Of a stretch of DNA of 64,000 nt, positions 55,590 through 63,669 are shown piece after piece; positions within the stretch are counted from its first letter, which is position 1, and each line of letters begins with the position of its first letter. The notes below the pieces were generated by a model, which had not been told where the DNA came from, searched no databases, and was given only the letters and a program-made list of their open reading frames with translations. This stretch comes from Flavitalea plasmicola. Its GTDB lineage: Bacteria > Bacteroidota > Bacteroidia > Chitinophagales > Chitinophagaceae. Both the position numbers and the translations under genes were made by a program. The DNA lies in contig NZ_JAUOTO010000009.1 in NCBI RefSeq assembly GCF_030546645.1, positions 358,728-422,727 on the forward strand, written 5' to 3'.

Positions 55590-56405
55590 ATGGCTTACAA
55601 CCTCTTGAAAGGTAAAAGGGGCATTATCACCGGCGCCCTTGATGCAAATTCGATCGCATGGAAAGTTGCGGAGAAGGCACATGAAGAGGGCGCTACGTTC
55701 GTACTGACGAATGCGCCTATCGCTATGCGTATGGGAGAGATCAAAAAGCTGGCTGAGCAAACGGGTTCGGAGATCGTGCCTGCTGATGCGACGAATGTGG
55801 AAGAATTGACTACGCTGTTCACGCGGTCGCAGGAAATCCTGGGGGGAAAGATAGACTTTGTGCTGCATTCAATCGGGATGAGCGTCAATATCCGCAAGAA
55901 TATCCCTTATACGGATCTGAACTATGAATATTTTCAGAAGGGCATCGATATTTCAGCCTTGTCGCTGCATAAAATGCTGGCGGTAGCCAAAAAGCTGGAT
56001 GCTATTGCCGAATGGGGGAGCGTGGTAGCATTGACCTACATGGCGGCCCAACGTACCTATCCTTTTTATACTGATATGGCCGATATCAAGGCAATGCTGG
56101 AATCTATTGCCCGCAGCTTCGGCTATCACTATGGGGTAGAGAAGAAAGTGCGCATCAATACCGTCTCGCAGTCGCCTACAAAAACAACCGCTGGGACGGG
56201 AATCAAGGGATTTGGCGACTTTTATGATTTTGCGCAGTCTGTGGCGCCTCTGGGGAATGCCACTGCGGAGGATTGCGCCAACTACTGTATCACTCTCTTT
56301 TCGGATCTGACGAGAATGGTGACCATGCAGAACCTCTTTCATGACGGCGGATACTCGTCCACGGGAGTTAGCACAGAGATATTGACGAGCCTGGGTGTTC
56401 AATAA
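55590..56405 (+). CDS. fabI: Enoyl-[acyl-carrier-protein] reductase (NADH) FabI
   Basis: A 271-residue protein from ATG 55590; a TTG at 55533 would add a non-conserved 19-residue extension. The SDR fold starts LLKGKRGIITGALDANSIAW (glycine-rich NADH site of the FabI type). The catalytic pattern Y-x6-K is in FYTDMADIKAML, with the first family tyrosine in TYMAAQR. SQSPTKTTAGTGI covers the mobile substrate loop. FabI carries out the last reduction in each fatty-acid elongation cycle. It appears monocistronic with a strong terminator. Confidence 0.97.
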   Translation: MAYNLLKGKRGIITGALDANSIAWKVAEKAHEEGATFVLTNAPIAMRMGEIKKLAEQTGSEIVPADATNVEELTTLFTRSQEILGGKIDFVLHSIGMSVNIRKNIPYTDLNYEYFQKGIDISALSLHKMLAVAKKLDAIAEWGSVVALTYMAAQRTYPFYTDMADIKAMLESIARSFGYHYGVEKKVRINTVSQSPTKTTAGTGIKGFGDFYDFAQSVAPLGNATAEDCANYCITLFSDLTRMVTMQNLFHDGGYSSTGVSTEILTSLGVQ

Positions 56406-56426
56406 GAACTAAAAATAATCTTTAAT

Positions 56427-56460
56427 AAAAAGGGGCACATCGATAATGTACCCCTTTTTT
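56427..56460. terminator. Bidirectional rho-independent terminator
   Basis: A 14-bp stem (56427-56440 with 56446-56460, one mismatch) has an A-run on one side and a T-run on the other, so it serves both fabI (plus) and the convergent DUF2795 gene (minus). Confidence 0.9.
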
Positions 56461-56480
56461 TATTCGCAAGATGCTGATCT

Positions 56481-56702
56481 TCAGTATTCATCCTCGTTGA
56501 AAAAGAAATCTTCCTGGCTGGGATAGTCCGGCCAGATGTCGTCGATGCCTTCATAGATCTCTCCTTCATCCTCCAGTTCCTGCAGGTTTTCTACTACCTC
56601 GATAGGAGCACCGGAACGAATGGCGTAGTCGATCAATTCGTCTTTTGTAGCCGGCCAGGGAGCGTCTTCCAAATAGCTGGCTAATTCTAGTGTCCAGAAC
56701 AT
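56481..56702 (-). CDS. DUF2795-family small acidic protein
   Basis: A 73-residue ATG-start protein: FWTLELASYLEDAPWPATKD at the N-terminus, LIDYAIRSGAPIEVVENLQEL in the middle and a highly acidic aromatic C-terminus (DDIWPDYPSQEDFFFNEDEY). The first two-thirds match DUF2795, and a protein of this size and composition is conserved across Bacteroidota, but no function is established. It has its own perfect promoter and shares a bidirectional terminator with fabI. Confidence 0.85.
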   Translation of the reverse strand: MFWTLELASYLEDAPWPATKDELIDYAIRSGAPIEVVENLQELEDEGEIYEGIDDIWPDYPSQEDFFFNEDEY

Positions 56703-56718
56703 TACTCTTAATTTTCCG

Positions 56719-56749
56719 CAAAAGTAATTTTTAAAACGAAACCACCAAA
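56719..56749 (-). promoter_or_regulatory. Consensus Bacteroidota promoter for the DUF2795 gene
   Basis: On the minus strand TTTG (56746-56749), exactly 19 bases, then TACTTTTG (56719-56726): a perfect match to TTTG-N19-TANNTTTG. Transcription would start near 56712, giving a leader of about ten bases. Confidence 0.7.
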
Positions 56750-56990
56750 TATCAGTTAAAAATTAACCTTTCACATTAAGGGTTCCCTTTATCGAATTTT
56801 CCAAAATTATCCCCGGGGAAACCATTTTATGGAGGCTAACGTGTAGGTTTGCAGGCATTAAGCCACCCGGAGAAGAATAATCTGCCGTCAGGTGTGGGGA
56901 TAAAAATAAGATGGGAAGGGGCGGCAGATCGGGGGGATGGGTGAAACCGGGGCACCTGAAAGACGACAAAAGTGGGGGAGGACATTTCTA

Positions 56991-57211
56991 AGGAGTGGAG
57001 GAGCGGCGATGAAATCAGGCGGGCGAGCAAATCCAAGGAGTGAAGGGGGGGGCTGAAATCAGACGGTTGGGCAAATCCAAGGAGTGAAGGGGGGTGCTGA
57101 AATCAGACGGGCGGGCAAATCCAAGGAGTGAAAGGGGGTGCTGAAATCAGACGGGCGGGCAAATCCAAGGAGTGAAGGAGGGGCGATGAATCAGACGGGC
57201 AAACAAATGGC
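56991..57211. repeat. 44-bp tandem repeat array (five units)
   Basis: Units begin at 56991, 57036, 57080, 57124 and 57168, each starting AGGAGTGAAG or AGGAGTGGAG and containing GAAATCAGACGG and GCAAATCCA. The three middle units are 44 bp and nearly identical; the outer two are more diverged. No unique spacers separate them. The rest of the 557-base gap (56703-57259) holds only the DUF2795 promoter and a purine-rich stretch; no gene is seen. Confidence 0.9.
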
Positions 57212-57259
57212 TGTCGTGTCACTGTTAGGAACAATGCGGGCCGAATTCAAATTATTAAT

Positions 57260-57931
57260 ATGCTAACAGCCAAAGGAATAGAGAAGTATTATGGCGCCCT
57301 CTGGGTACTGAAAGGGGTGGATGTACAGATCCGGAAAGGAGAGATCGTCAGTATTGTGGGGCCCTCCGGATGTGGGAAAAGCACCTTGCTCCATATCCTG
57401 GGCACGCTGGATGAGCCGGCCAAGGGTGAGGTCTTCCTGGAAAATAAAAAGATCAATGACCTAAAAGGGCGTCAGCTGGCTGATTTTCGCAACCGCCATA
57501 TTGGATTTGTCTTCCAGTTCCACCACCTGCTGCCTGAGTTCAGCGCATTGGAAAATGTCTGTATCCCGGGCTGGATTGCCGGGAGAAAAAAGACAGAGGT
57601 TGAGCAGCGGGCGACTGAGCTGTTGAAGACCCTGGGAGTAGGACACCGGATAGACAATAAACCGGGGGCCTTGTCGGGAGGCGAGCAGCAGCGGGTGGCT
57701 GTAGCGCGTGCGCTCATCAATGACCCGGATATTGTATTTGCGGACGAGCCGTCGGGGAACCTGGATACTGCCAATGCGAAAGAACTTCACCAGCTTTTCT
57801 TTGATCTGAGGGACAGGTTGAAACAGACATTCTTAATTGTAACCCATAATGAGGAGCTGGCGCGGATGAGCGACAGGGTGTTGCATATGCGGGATGGGGT
57901 GATAGAAAGAGCTGCGAGTGGGGAGCGGTGA
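57260..57931 (+). CDS. lolD: LolD-like ABC transporter ATP-binding protein
   Basis: A 223-residue ATG-start ATPase: Walker A GPSGCGKST (about 34-42), Q-loop FVFQFHHLLPEFSALENV (about 80-97), signature LSGGEQQRVAVARAL (about 137-151), Walker B DIVFADEPSGNLD (about 156-168) and H-loop VTHN. The Q-loop and LPEFSALENV are typical of LolD, the ATPase of the lipoprotein release complex. No LolC/E-like permease is nearby, as is common in Bacteroidota. The last eight codons (ERAASGER) are written in the 7-bp repeat, so the C-terminus may have been altered by repeat growth. Confidence 0.87.
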   Translation: MLTAKGIEKYYGALWVLKGVDVQIRKGEIVSIVGPSGCGKSTLLHILGTLDEPAKGEVFLENKKINDLKGRQLADFRNRHIGFVFQFHHLLPEFSALENVCIPGWIAGRKKTEVEQRATELLKTLGVGHRIDNKPGALSGGEQQRVAVARALINDPDIVFADEPSGNLDTANAKELHQLFFDLRDRLKQTFLIVTHNEELARMSDRVLHMRDGVIERAASGER

Positions 57932-58060
57932 GGTGCGAGCTGCGAGCTGTGAGCTGTGAGCTGTGAGCTTCGAGCTGCGAGCAGTGAGCTGCAAGCTACA
58001 AGCTACAAGCTGCAAGCTGCAAGTGGTTTTTTTAAGGCATTAGCTTGTAGCTTGAGGCTA
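57909..58060. repeat. Longest 7-bp repeat array (17 units) with inverted arm
   Basis: Seventeen heptamers in unbroken phase from 57909 to 58027 (GAGCTGC, GAGCTGT, AAGCTAC, AAGCTGC and variants). They begin inside the ABC ATPase gene and include its stop codon. A short loop with seven T leads to an inverted arm TAGCTTGTAGCTTGAGGCTA (58041-58060), complementary to the AAGCTAC units. The element lies between convergent genes. Confidence 0.93.
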
Positions 58061-58155
58061 TATACGTGGTTTCCAGGAAGACAGGTCGCCAGGGGCAATC
58101 TGGGTATAAAGAAGAGTTAGGTATGTGCGCGAGTTGGGAAAGTGCGAAAGCGTTC

Positions 58156-58752
58156 TCAAATCCTGGGTTTCCATGGAATTTCCGGCGCTTGTAGCAGGTG
58201 GCCGGCATAGCGGGCCAGGGTGAAGAGGTGATCGCTGAGCCTGTTGATATATTTCAGGACGAGGGGGTCGATGAATTGTCCTTCTTCCTGCATTTGGACG
58301 CAAATCCTTTCTGCGCGACGGCATACGCATCGGGCTATATGGGCTGTGGAGACGGCGACATGTCCGACCGGCAGGATAAAAGACTTCATTTCGGGCAGCC
58401 CTTCATTCATCCTGTCGATATCCTGCTCCAACGCCTTGATATCATCCTCTTTCAAGTCAGGGATCTTCATTTTGGACTCTTTGTCGGGGTCGCATGCCAG
58501 TGAGGCGCCGATGGTGAAGAGGCGGTCCTGGATCTCGCGGAGGGTTTGAATGGATGCGGTGAGCGGGAAGACGGGATGGCTGACGGCGCCGGATGCGGCG
58601 GCCAGGTGGTCGCTGAGCAATCCTATATGGGAGTTCAGCTCATCTATGGTGCCATAGGACTCGATGCGAATGTGGCTTTTGGGAACTTTTGTTCCGCCGA
58701 TGAGGGCGGTCTTGCCTTTATCGCCTGTCCTGGTATAGATTTTAAATGCCAT
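58156..58752 (-). CDS. Cob(I)alamin adenosyltransferase, PduO type
   Basis: A 198-residue ATG-start protein. Family signatures are IYTRTGDKGKTALIGGTKVPK (in two parts, residues 5-25), the ATP-binding and catalytic Arg/Glu/Asp region ESYGTIDELNSHIGL (about 32-46), and the C-terminal RRAERICVQM with KYINRLSDHLFTLAR (about 150-180). It transfers the adenosyl group of ATP to cob(I)alamin to make adenosylcobalamin. It lies 12 bases after an ABC ATPase gene and is the third gene of the gatC-led operon; no cobalamin-dependent enzyme is in the window. Confidence 0.94.
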   Translation of the reverse strand: MAFKIYTRTGDKGKTALIGGTKVPKSHIRIESYGTIDELNSHIGLLSDHLAAASGAVSHPVFPLTASIQTLREIQDRLFTIGASLACDPDKESKMKIPDLKEDDIKALEQDIDRMNEGLPEMKSFILPVGHVAVSTAHIARCVCRRAERICVQMQEEGQFIDPLVLKYINRLSDHLFTLARYAGHLLQAPEIPWKPRI

Positions 58753-58764
58753 GGAATTGCAGTT

Positions 58765-59475
58765 TTAATGGCTCATGGCTGCGGGAGCCTGTTTCCGGTC
58801 GCTTTCTATGATCCCATCCCGCAGACGAACGACACGGTGGGCGTAATTTGCAATGTCTTCTTCGTGCGTGACCAGGACAACCGTATTGCCGCCGGACTGG
58901 ATCTTTGTAAAGATATCCATGATCTCGATGGACGTCTTTGTATCCAGGTTGCCTGTGGGTTCATCAGCGAGGATCAGGGAGGGGTTGTTCACCAGCGCCC
59001 TGGCAATGGCCACCCGCTGTGCCTGTCCACCGGAAAGTTCGTTCGGCTTGTGATGGCTTCTATCTTCCAGGTTGACCTTCTTCAAAACCTCCAGGGCCCT
59101 TTCAATGCGTTGTTTTTTGGGCACGCCTGCATAGACGAGGGGGAGGGCGACGTTCTCTGCGGCTGTCAGGCGGGGAAGGAGGTTGAATTGCTGGAATACG
59201 AACCCGATCTCTATGTTCCGGACATCGGCCAGGTCATCGTCCTGCATCTTGCTTACGTCCTGTCCATTCAGGATATAGGTTCCGGCGGTGGGGGAGTCGA
59301 GACAACCCAGGATATTCATGAGGGTGCTTTTACCGGAGCCGGAGGGCCCCATCAGGGCTACATACTCGTTCTTTAAAATATCGAGGGATACTCCTTTAAG
59401 CACGGGCAGGGCCTGGCGGCCCATAAAATAGCTTTTCCGGATATCCTGGAGGCGTATAATAGGCGTTTGGGTCAT
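58765..59475 (-). CDS. MacB/LolD-type ABC transporter ATP-binding protein
   Basis: A 236-residue ATPase: Walker [10 protein letters not shown] (about 43-51), Q-loop [18 protein letters not shown] (about 95-112), signature [15 protein letters not shown] (about 151-165), Walker [16 protein letters not shown] (about 172-186) and H-loop VTHEED. It differs from the 57260 protein and resembles the ATPases of MacB-type exporters and FtsX-like permeases. No permease gene is adjacent. Its start overlaps the end of gatC by four bases (ATGA-type), so translation is coupled. Confidence 0.88.
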   Translation of the reverse strand: MTQTPIIRLQDIRKSYFMGRQALPVLKGVSLDILKNEYVALMGPSGSGKSTLMNILGCLDSPTAGTYILNGQDVSKMQDDDLADVRNIEIGFVFQQFNLLPRLTAAENVALPLVYAGVPKKQRIERALEVLKKVNLEDRSHHKPNELSGGQAQRVAIARALVNNPSLILADEPTGNLDTKTSIEIMDIFTKIQSGGNTVVLVTHEEDIANYAHRVVRLRDGIIESDRKQAPAAMSH

Positions 59476-59765
59476 ATTTTGCGGATCACTTTCGGAACTT
59501 TGAAATAAGTCCCATCTGTAGCGGGGGCATTGGCCAGGGCTTCTTCCCGGCTGACGGAGCCTCCGGGGGTATCATCCCGCAGGACGTTGATGGCAGGACT
59601 CATATGTAACAGGGGCTCAACACCCGTAGTGTCCAGTTCTCCCAGTTTTTCAACGAATTCGATCATTCGCCGCAGGTCTTTTTTGATATCCTCCTTTTCT
59701 TCTGTGCTGAATTCCAGCCGGGCGAGGTTAGACAAATTGTCGATCAGGGCGTCGTTGACTTCCAT
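59472..59765 (-). CDS. gatC: Aspartyl/glutamyl-tRNA amidotransferase subunit C
   Basis: A 97-residue ATG-start protein. It follows the GatC pattern: [59 protein letters not shown]. GatC stabilises the GatCAB complex that converts misacylated Glu-tRNA(Gln) or Asp-tRNA(Asn). The gatA and gatB genes are not in the window. It heads an operon with an ABC ATPase and a cobalamin adenosyltransferase. CAAAAATA (59780-59787; TATTTTTG on the minus strand) may be its -7 box. Confidence 0.93.
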   Translation of the reverse strand: MEVNDALIDNLSNLARLEFSTEEKEDIKKDLRRMIEFVEKLGELDTTGVEPLLHMSPAINVLRDDTPGGSVSREEALANAPATDGTYFKVPKVIRKI

Positions 59766-59824
59766 GCAAGGTGTTTAGGCAAAAATAGCTGATTATTTTG
59801 ATGCTAAGAGGGTATTGGTCAAGT

Positions 59825-59855
59825 TTTGACAAACGGCATGGAGGGGCTATCTTCG
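59825..59855 (+). promoter_or_regulatory. Bacteroidota-type promoter for trpS
   Basis: TTTG (59825-59828), exactly 19 bases, then TATCTTCG (59848-59855), one mismatch from TANNTTTG. Transcription would start near 59862, about 50 bases before the trpS ATG. Confidence 0.55.
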
Positions 59856-59911
59856 CGCTTCTCAAAAGTCGACGGAGGAGACTTGCCTACGCCGGCAGAT
59901 CTTAAACTAAT

Positions 59912-60916
59912 ATGGAAAAAAAGAAAGATATCGTCATGAGCGGGATCCGGCCCACGGGGTTTCTGCACCTGGGAAATTACTTCGGAGCGCTGCGGAACTA
60001 TGTGCGGATGCAGGATGCCTATACCTGTTATTTCATGGTAGCGGACCTGCATGCCCTGACAACCCTGCGGGAGACCAGGGAGCTGAAGCAGCATGTGCGG
60101 CGGGTATTGGCGGAGAACATTGCCTGCGGATTGGATCCGGACAAGGTGGCCTTGTATTGCCAGAGCCATGTACCGGAAACGGCCGAGCTCTATCTTTTTC
60201 TGAATATGCTGGCCTACAAGGGCGAACTGGAAAAGACCCCTACTTTTAAAGATAAGGTACGTTTGCAGCCTGAGAACGTCAATGCCGGTCTGCTGACCTA
60301 CCCCGTCCTGCAGGCAGCCGACATCCTTTTGCACCGGGCCACGCTGGTGCCGGTGGGCAAGGACCAGGAACAGCACCTGGAAATAGCCCGCAATTATGTC
60401 AACCGGTTTAATCAACGTTATAGCGAAGTATTTCCGGAGCCCTATGCTTTCAATTTCGGGGAGGACCTGATAAAAGTGCCCAGCCTGGACGGGGCGGGGA
60501 AAATGAGCAAGAGCGAGAATCAGATGGCTACTTTATACCTGGCCGATGATGATGAATCTATCCGTAAAAAGATCAGCAAGGCAAAGACGGACAGTGGTGC
60601 GCTGGCGCCGGGCGCGCCTATGCCGGAAACGATCGCCAACCTGTTCCTGCTGCTGAAGCTGGTGAGGCCCCAGGATGTCCTGGATAAGTTCCAGGCGGAT
60701 TACCAGGCGGGTACTATCCGTTATGGTGATATGAAGAAAGAGCTGGCTGAAGGGATGGTGGCTTTTATCACTCCTATCCGTGAAAAGGCAGAGCACATAC
60801 GTAACGATGAGGCTTATCTCCGGCAGGTGATGGAGCAGGGCGCGGCCAAGGCAAGGGCCAGCGCGGCAGTCACGTTGCAATTGGCCAAGGACGCAATAGG
60901 CCTGAATTATTTCTAG
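59912..60916 (+). CDS. trpS: Tryptophanyl-tRNA synthetase
   Basis: A 334-residue ATG-start class I synthetase. The HIGH motif is in RPTGFLHLGNYFGAL (about 13-27, here HLGN) and the KMSKS motif in GKMSKSENQMATL (about 195-207). VADLHALTT and VPVGKDQEQHLE are typical of bacterial TrpRS. It charges tRNA(Trp). Length is normal for the family. A deoxynucleoside kinase gene follows after 34 bases. Confidence 0.97.
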   Translation: MEKKKDIVMSGIRPTGFLHLGNYFGALRNYVRMQDAYTCYFMVADLHALTTLRETRELKQHVRRVLAENIACGLDPDKVALYCQSHVPETAELYLFLNMLAYKGELEKTPTFKDKVRLQPENVNAGLLTYPVLQAADILLHRATLVPVGKDQEQHLEIARNYVNRFNQRYSEVFPEPYAFNFGEDLIKVPSLDGAGKMSKSENQMATLYLADDDESIRKKISKAKTDSGALAPGAPMPETIANLFLLLKLVRPQDVLDKFQADYQAGTIRYGDMKKELAEGMVAFITPIREKAEHIRNDEAYLRQVMEQGAAKARASAAVTLQLAKDAIGLNYF

Positions 60917-60950
60917 AAATTTGAAAAAGAATTAATATCTTAAACCTTTC

Positions 60951-61586
60951 ATGGCAAAAAATAAGAAACCTAAGCATATTGCTGTAGCTGGAAACATCGG
61001 TGCGGGCAAGACAACGTTGACGGAGATGCTGAGCAAACATTATCGTTGGATACCCCAGTTCGAGGATGTCGACCACAATCCCTACCTGAATGATTTCTAT
61101 GAGGACATGCCCAGGTGGAGCTTTAATCTTCAGATCTTCTTTTTAAACAGCCGTCTTAACCAACTGCTGGAGATCCATGCGGGTACTGAGACGGTGATCC
61201 AGGACAGGACCATCTATGAGGATGCGCATATATTTGCGCCCAACCTTCATGAAATGGGCCTGATGAGCAAACGGGATTACAACAATTACTTTCAATTTTT
61301 CCAGACGCTTAAAAGGATGGTGCAGCCGCCGGACCTCCTCATCTACCTGCAGGCTTCCGTTCCGACACTGGTGGCCCAGATCCAGAAACGCGGGCGTGAA
61401 TATGAAGAGAACATCCGTCTCGACTACCTGAAACGGTTGAACGATTTTTACAACAAATGGATCGAGGGTTACAAAGAAGGCCCATTGTTGATCGTAGACA
61501 TCGACAAGAATAAGTTCCCGGAGAATGAAGAGCATCTGGGAGAGATCATTACACGAATCGATTCCCAACTTTACGGACTGTTTTGA
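60951..61586 (+). CDS. Deoxynucleoside kinase
   Basis: A 211-residue ATG-start protein with P-loop VAGNIGAGKTTLTEML (about 12-27), the DRTIYEDAHIFA motif (ERS/DRS-type, about 83-94) and a LID region near KRGREYEENIRLDYLKRLN (about 140-158), as in the dNK/dGK/dAK family. It phosphorylates deoxynucleosides for salvage; which one is not clear. The stop codon shares two bases with the first heptamer of the repeat array that follows. Confidence 0.92.
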   Translation: MAKNKKPKHIAVAGNIGAGKTTLTEMLSKHYRWIPQFEDVDHNPYLNDFYEDMPRWSFNLQIFFLNSRLNQLLEIHAGTETVIQDRTIYEDAHIFAPNLHEMGLMSKRDYNNYFQFFQTLKRMVQPPDLLIYLQASVPTLVAQIQKRGREYEENIRLDYLKRLNDFYNKWIEGYKEGPLLIVDIDKNKFPENEEHLGEIITRIDSQLYGLF

Positions 61587-61699
61587 GCGGCAAGCTACAA
61601 GCTTCAAGCTGCAAGCTTCAAGCTGCAAGCTTCAAGCTGCAAGTTTGTTTGATGTAGGCGCTTAAAAGTTTTTTTAGGTATTGCTTGCGGCTTGCCGCT
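61585..61699. repeat. 7-bp repeat array with perfect inverted arm between convergent genes
   Basis: Nine heptamers (GAGCGGC, AAGCTAC, then alternating AAGCTTC and AAGCTGC) span 61585-61647. AGCGGCAAGC at 61586-61595 is exactly complementary to GCTTGCCGCT at 61690-61699. Between the arms lies a run of seven T (61670-61676). It lies between the kinase gene and pckA, which converge. Confidence 0.9.
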
Positions 61700-61702
61700 A
61701 AT

Positions 61703-61725
61703 AAAAAACCCCATCAGGTGGATGG
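61703..61725 (-). terminator. Possible terminator of pckA
   Basis: On the minus strand CCATC-N5-GATGG is followed by GG and six T. The stem is short (5 bp), so strength is uncertain. Bases 61726-61848 show only a T-rich stretch. Confidence 0.45.
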
Positions 61726-61848
61726 AGTTAGTTTTGGCAAACAATCGCAGAGTGTGACCGGAGACCCCGTGGTTCGTTCCGGAATTGGTGCGGCCAAGTT
61801 CTGGAATTTCCCCCGTATTAGGAAACTTTTTTTAACTTTTTTTTAAAA

Positions 61849-63468
61849 TTATTTTTGAGTACCGGTCACGGGGGCTGCATTCCGGACTTCAGGGGTAACT
61901 CCGTCTTCATACTTTTTAAAATTATTAATAAACCAGCTGGCGACGTCGCTGGCCATTTTATCATATGCGGCCGGATCTGGCCAGGCGTTGCGGGGGTTAA
62001 GGATCCCGCCCGGGACACCGGGACAGGTGCGAGGCATCGCCACGCCGAATATGGAATGGGTGTCATAGTCCACATTATCCAGGCAGCCTTCCAGCGCTGC
62101 CGTGATCATTGCCCGTGTATAGGCCAACCGGATGCGGCTGCCTTTCAGGTAGGGGCCACCTGACCAGCCAGTGTTGATCATCCAGACCTTTACGCCATGT
62201 TCCTTCATCTTTCTGCCCAGGATCCCGGCATAGTGTCCAGGATGGAGGGGTAGGAAGGGGGCGCCAAAGCAGGCGCTGAATGTGGGTTTGGGTTCAGTAA
62301 TGCCCGTTTCCGTACCGGCAACTTTGGCCGTGTAGCCGGAAATAAACTGGTACATAGCCTGGCCAGGGGTGAGCCGGGAAACGGGTGGTAATACGCCATA
62401 CGCGTCACAGGTGAGAAAAAAAATGTTCTTTGGCATATCGCCTACCGAGGGTTCCAGGGAGTTGCCGATGTAGGACAGGGGGTAGGAGACACGGGTATTT
62501 TCCGTGATCGAGCCATCTTCGAAATTGATGATGTCCGTGCCGGGATAGAATCTTATATTTTCGACGAGGGCTCCCGGGCGGATGGCCTGAAAGATCTCTG
62601 GCTCTTTATCCTCTTTCAGGTTGATACATTTGGCATAGCAGCCGCCTTCGAAGTTGAAGATATTGTCATCCGTCCAGCCGTGCTCGTCATCGCCGATGAG
62701 CTTACGCTGGGGATCGGCGCTCAACGTAGTCTTACCGGTGCCGCTAAGGCCGAAGAAGATGGCGGTGTCGCCTTCCCTCCCTATATTGGCGGAGCAATGC
62801 ATGCTAAGGATATTCTTTTCTTTTGGCAGCAGGTAGTTCAGGATGGTAAAGATGGCTTTTTTCGTTTCACCAGTATAGCCTGTGCCGGCCAGAAGGATCA
62901 TCTTATGACGGAAGGAAATGACCACCGCGTTGGGCTGGCGGATGCCACAGGCGACGGGATCCAGCTTTAGACCCGGGGCGGAGAGGATGCGCCAGTCGGG
63001 ATTGAAGTGTTCCAGTTCTTCGTCTGTGGGGCGGAGGAACATATTATACGCGAAAAGGCTGATGGCGGGTGTTTCGGTCACGACCCGGATGTTCAGCCGG
63101 TGGCGTGGATCGGCGCAGACATAGCAGTCGCGGACCCAGAGCTCTGGCCGGCTGTCCAGAAAAGTCGTCATTTCGTTGAGGATGACGTGGAAGTATTTTT
63201 CTTCCATCGGCTGGTTGAAATCATTCCAGTGAATAGTATCTGCCGTGATGCTGTCTTTTACAATATACCTGTCTTTAGGGCTGCGACCGGTGAATTCACC
63301 TGTGCGGATCACCAGGGCGCCTGTGCTGCTGAGCACACCTTCCTTTCTGCGGAGGGCGTCCCGGATCAATTCTTCCGGAGAGAGCTGATAGTGAATATCT
63401 CCGGTGGCTCTTAACCCAATCTGAATTAAATTGTCTTTAGGAAGAGAGGTAGTAGTAGGATCTGACAT
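61849..63468 (-). CDS. pckA: Phosphoenolpyruvate carboxykinase (ATP)
   Basis: A 539-residue protein from ATG 63468, matching family length; TTG 63492 would add eight residues inside the probable promoter. The kinase-1a P-loop is FFGLSGTGKTTLSADP (about 240-255), kinase-2/metal segment LIGDDEHGW (about 258-266), and the substrate region includes RTGEFTGRSPKDRYIV (about 54-69) and GYTGETKKAIFTILNYLLP (about 197-215). It converts oxaloacetate and ATP to PEP, CO2 and ADP for gluconeogenesis. It is a single-gene unit with a good promoter. Confidence 0.97.
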   Translation of the reverse strand: MSDPTTTSLPKDNLIQIGLRATGDIHYQLSPEELIRDALRRKEGVLSSTGALVIRTGEFTGRSPKDRYIVKDSITADTIHWNDFNQPMEEKYFHVILNEMTTFLDSRPELWVRDCYVCADPRHRLNIRVVTETPAISLFAYNMFLRPTDEELEHFNPDWRILSAPGLKLDPVACGIRQPNAVVISFRHKMILLAGTGYTGETKKAIFTILNYLLPKEKNILSMHCSANIGREGDTAIFFGLSGTGKTTLSADPQRKLIGDDEHGWTDDNIFNFEGGCYAKCINLKEDKEPEIFQAIRPGALVENIRFYPGTDIINFEDGSITENTRVSYPLSYIGNSLEPSVGDMPKNIFFLTCDAYGVLPPVSRLTPGQAMYQFISGYTAKVAGTETGITEPKPTFSACFGAPFLPLHPGHYAGILGRKMKEHGVKVWMINTGWSGGPYLKGSRIRLAYTRAMITAALEGCLDNVDYDTHSIFGVAMPRTCPGVPGGILNPRNAWPDPAAYDKMASDVASWFINNFKKYEDGVTPEVRNAAPVTGTQK

Positions 63469-63489
63469 GGCAGCAATCGTTTGTTTTAG

Positions 63490-63520
63490 CAAAGCTAAAA
63501 TTAAATTTTTCTAACACAGA
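63490..63520 (-). promoter_or_regulatory. Bacteroidota-type promoter for pckA
   Basis: On the minus strand TCTG (63517-63520), exactly 19 bases, then TAGCTTTG (63490-63497). One mismatch from TTTG-N19-TANNTTTG. It supports the ATG at 63468 as the start. Confidence 0.55.
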
Positions 63521-63669
63521 TCGGAAAAGGGGCTCTAAATTTGAAAAAATCAAATGAGGTAGTGTGATATTTGGATGGCGTCTAACTAACGAGCGTTAGT
63601 TTGGAGGGATTCTGCTAAACCGGGCCAATTGATAAATTCATTCGATAATTTTGGCGATCTTTTCAAATG

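Noticed and set aside
56991..57211. Possible CRISPR array
   Set aside because: Units are contiguous, without spacers, and no cas gene is in the window.
61748..61800. tRNA-like fragment with GTGGTTCGTTCC
   Set aside because: The flanking bases do not pair into a T stem, and no acceptor or anticodon arm can be folded.
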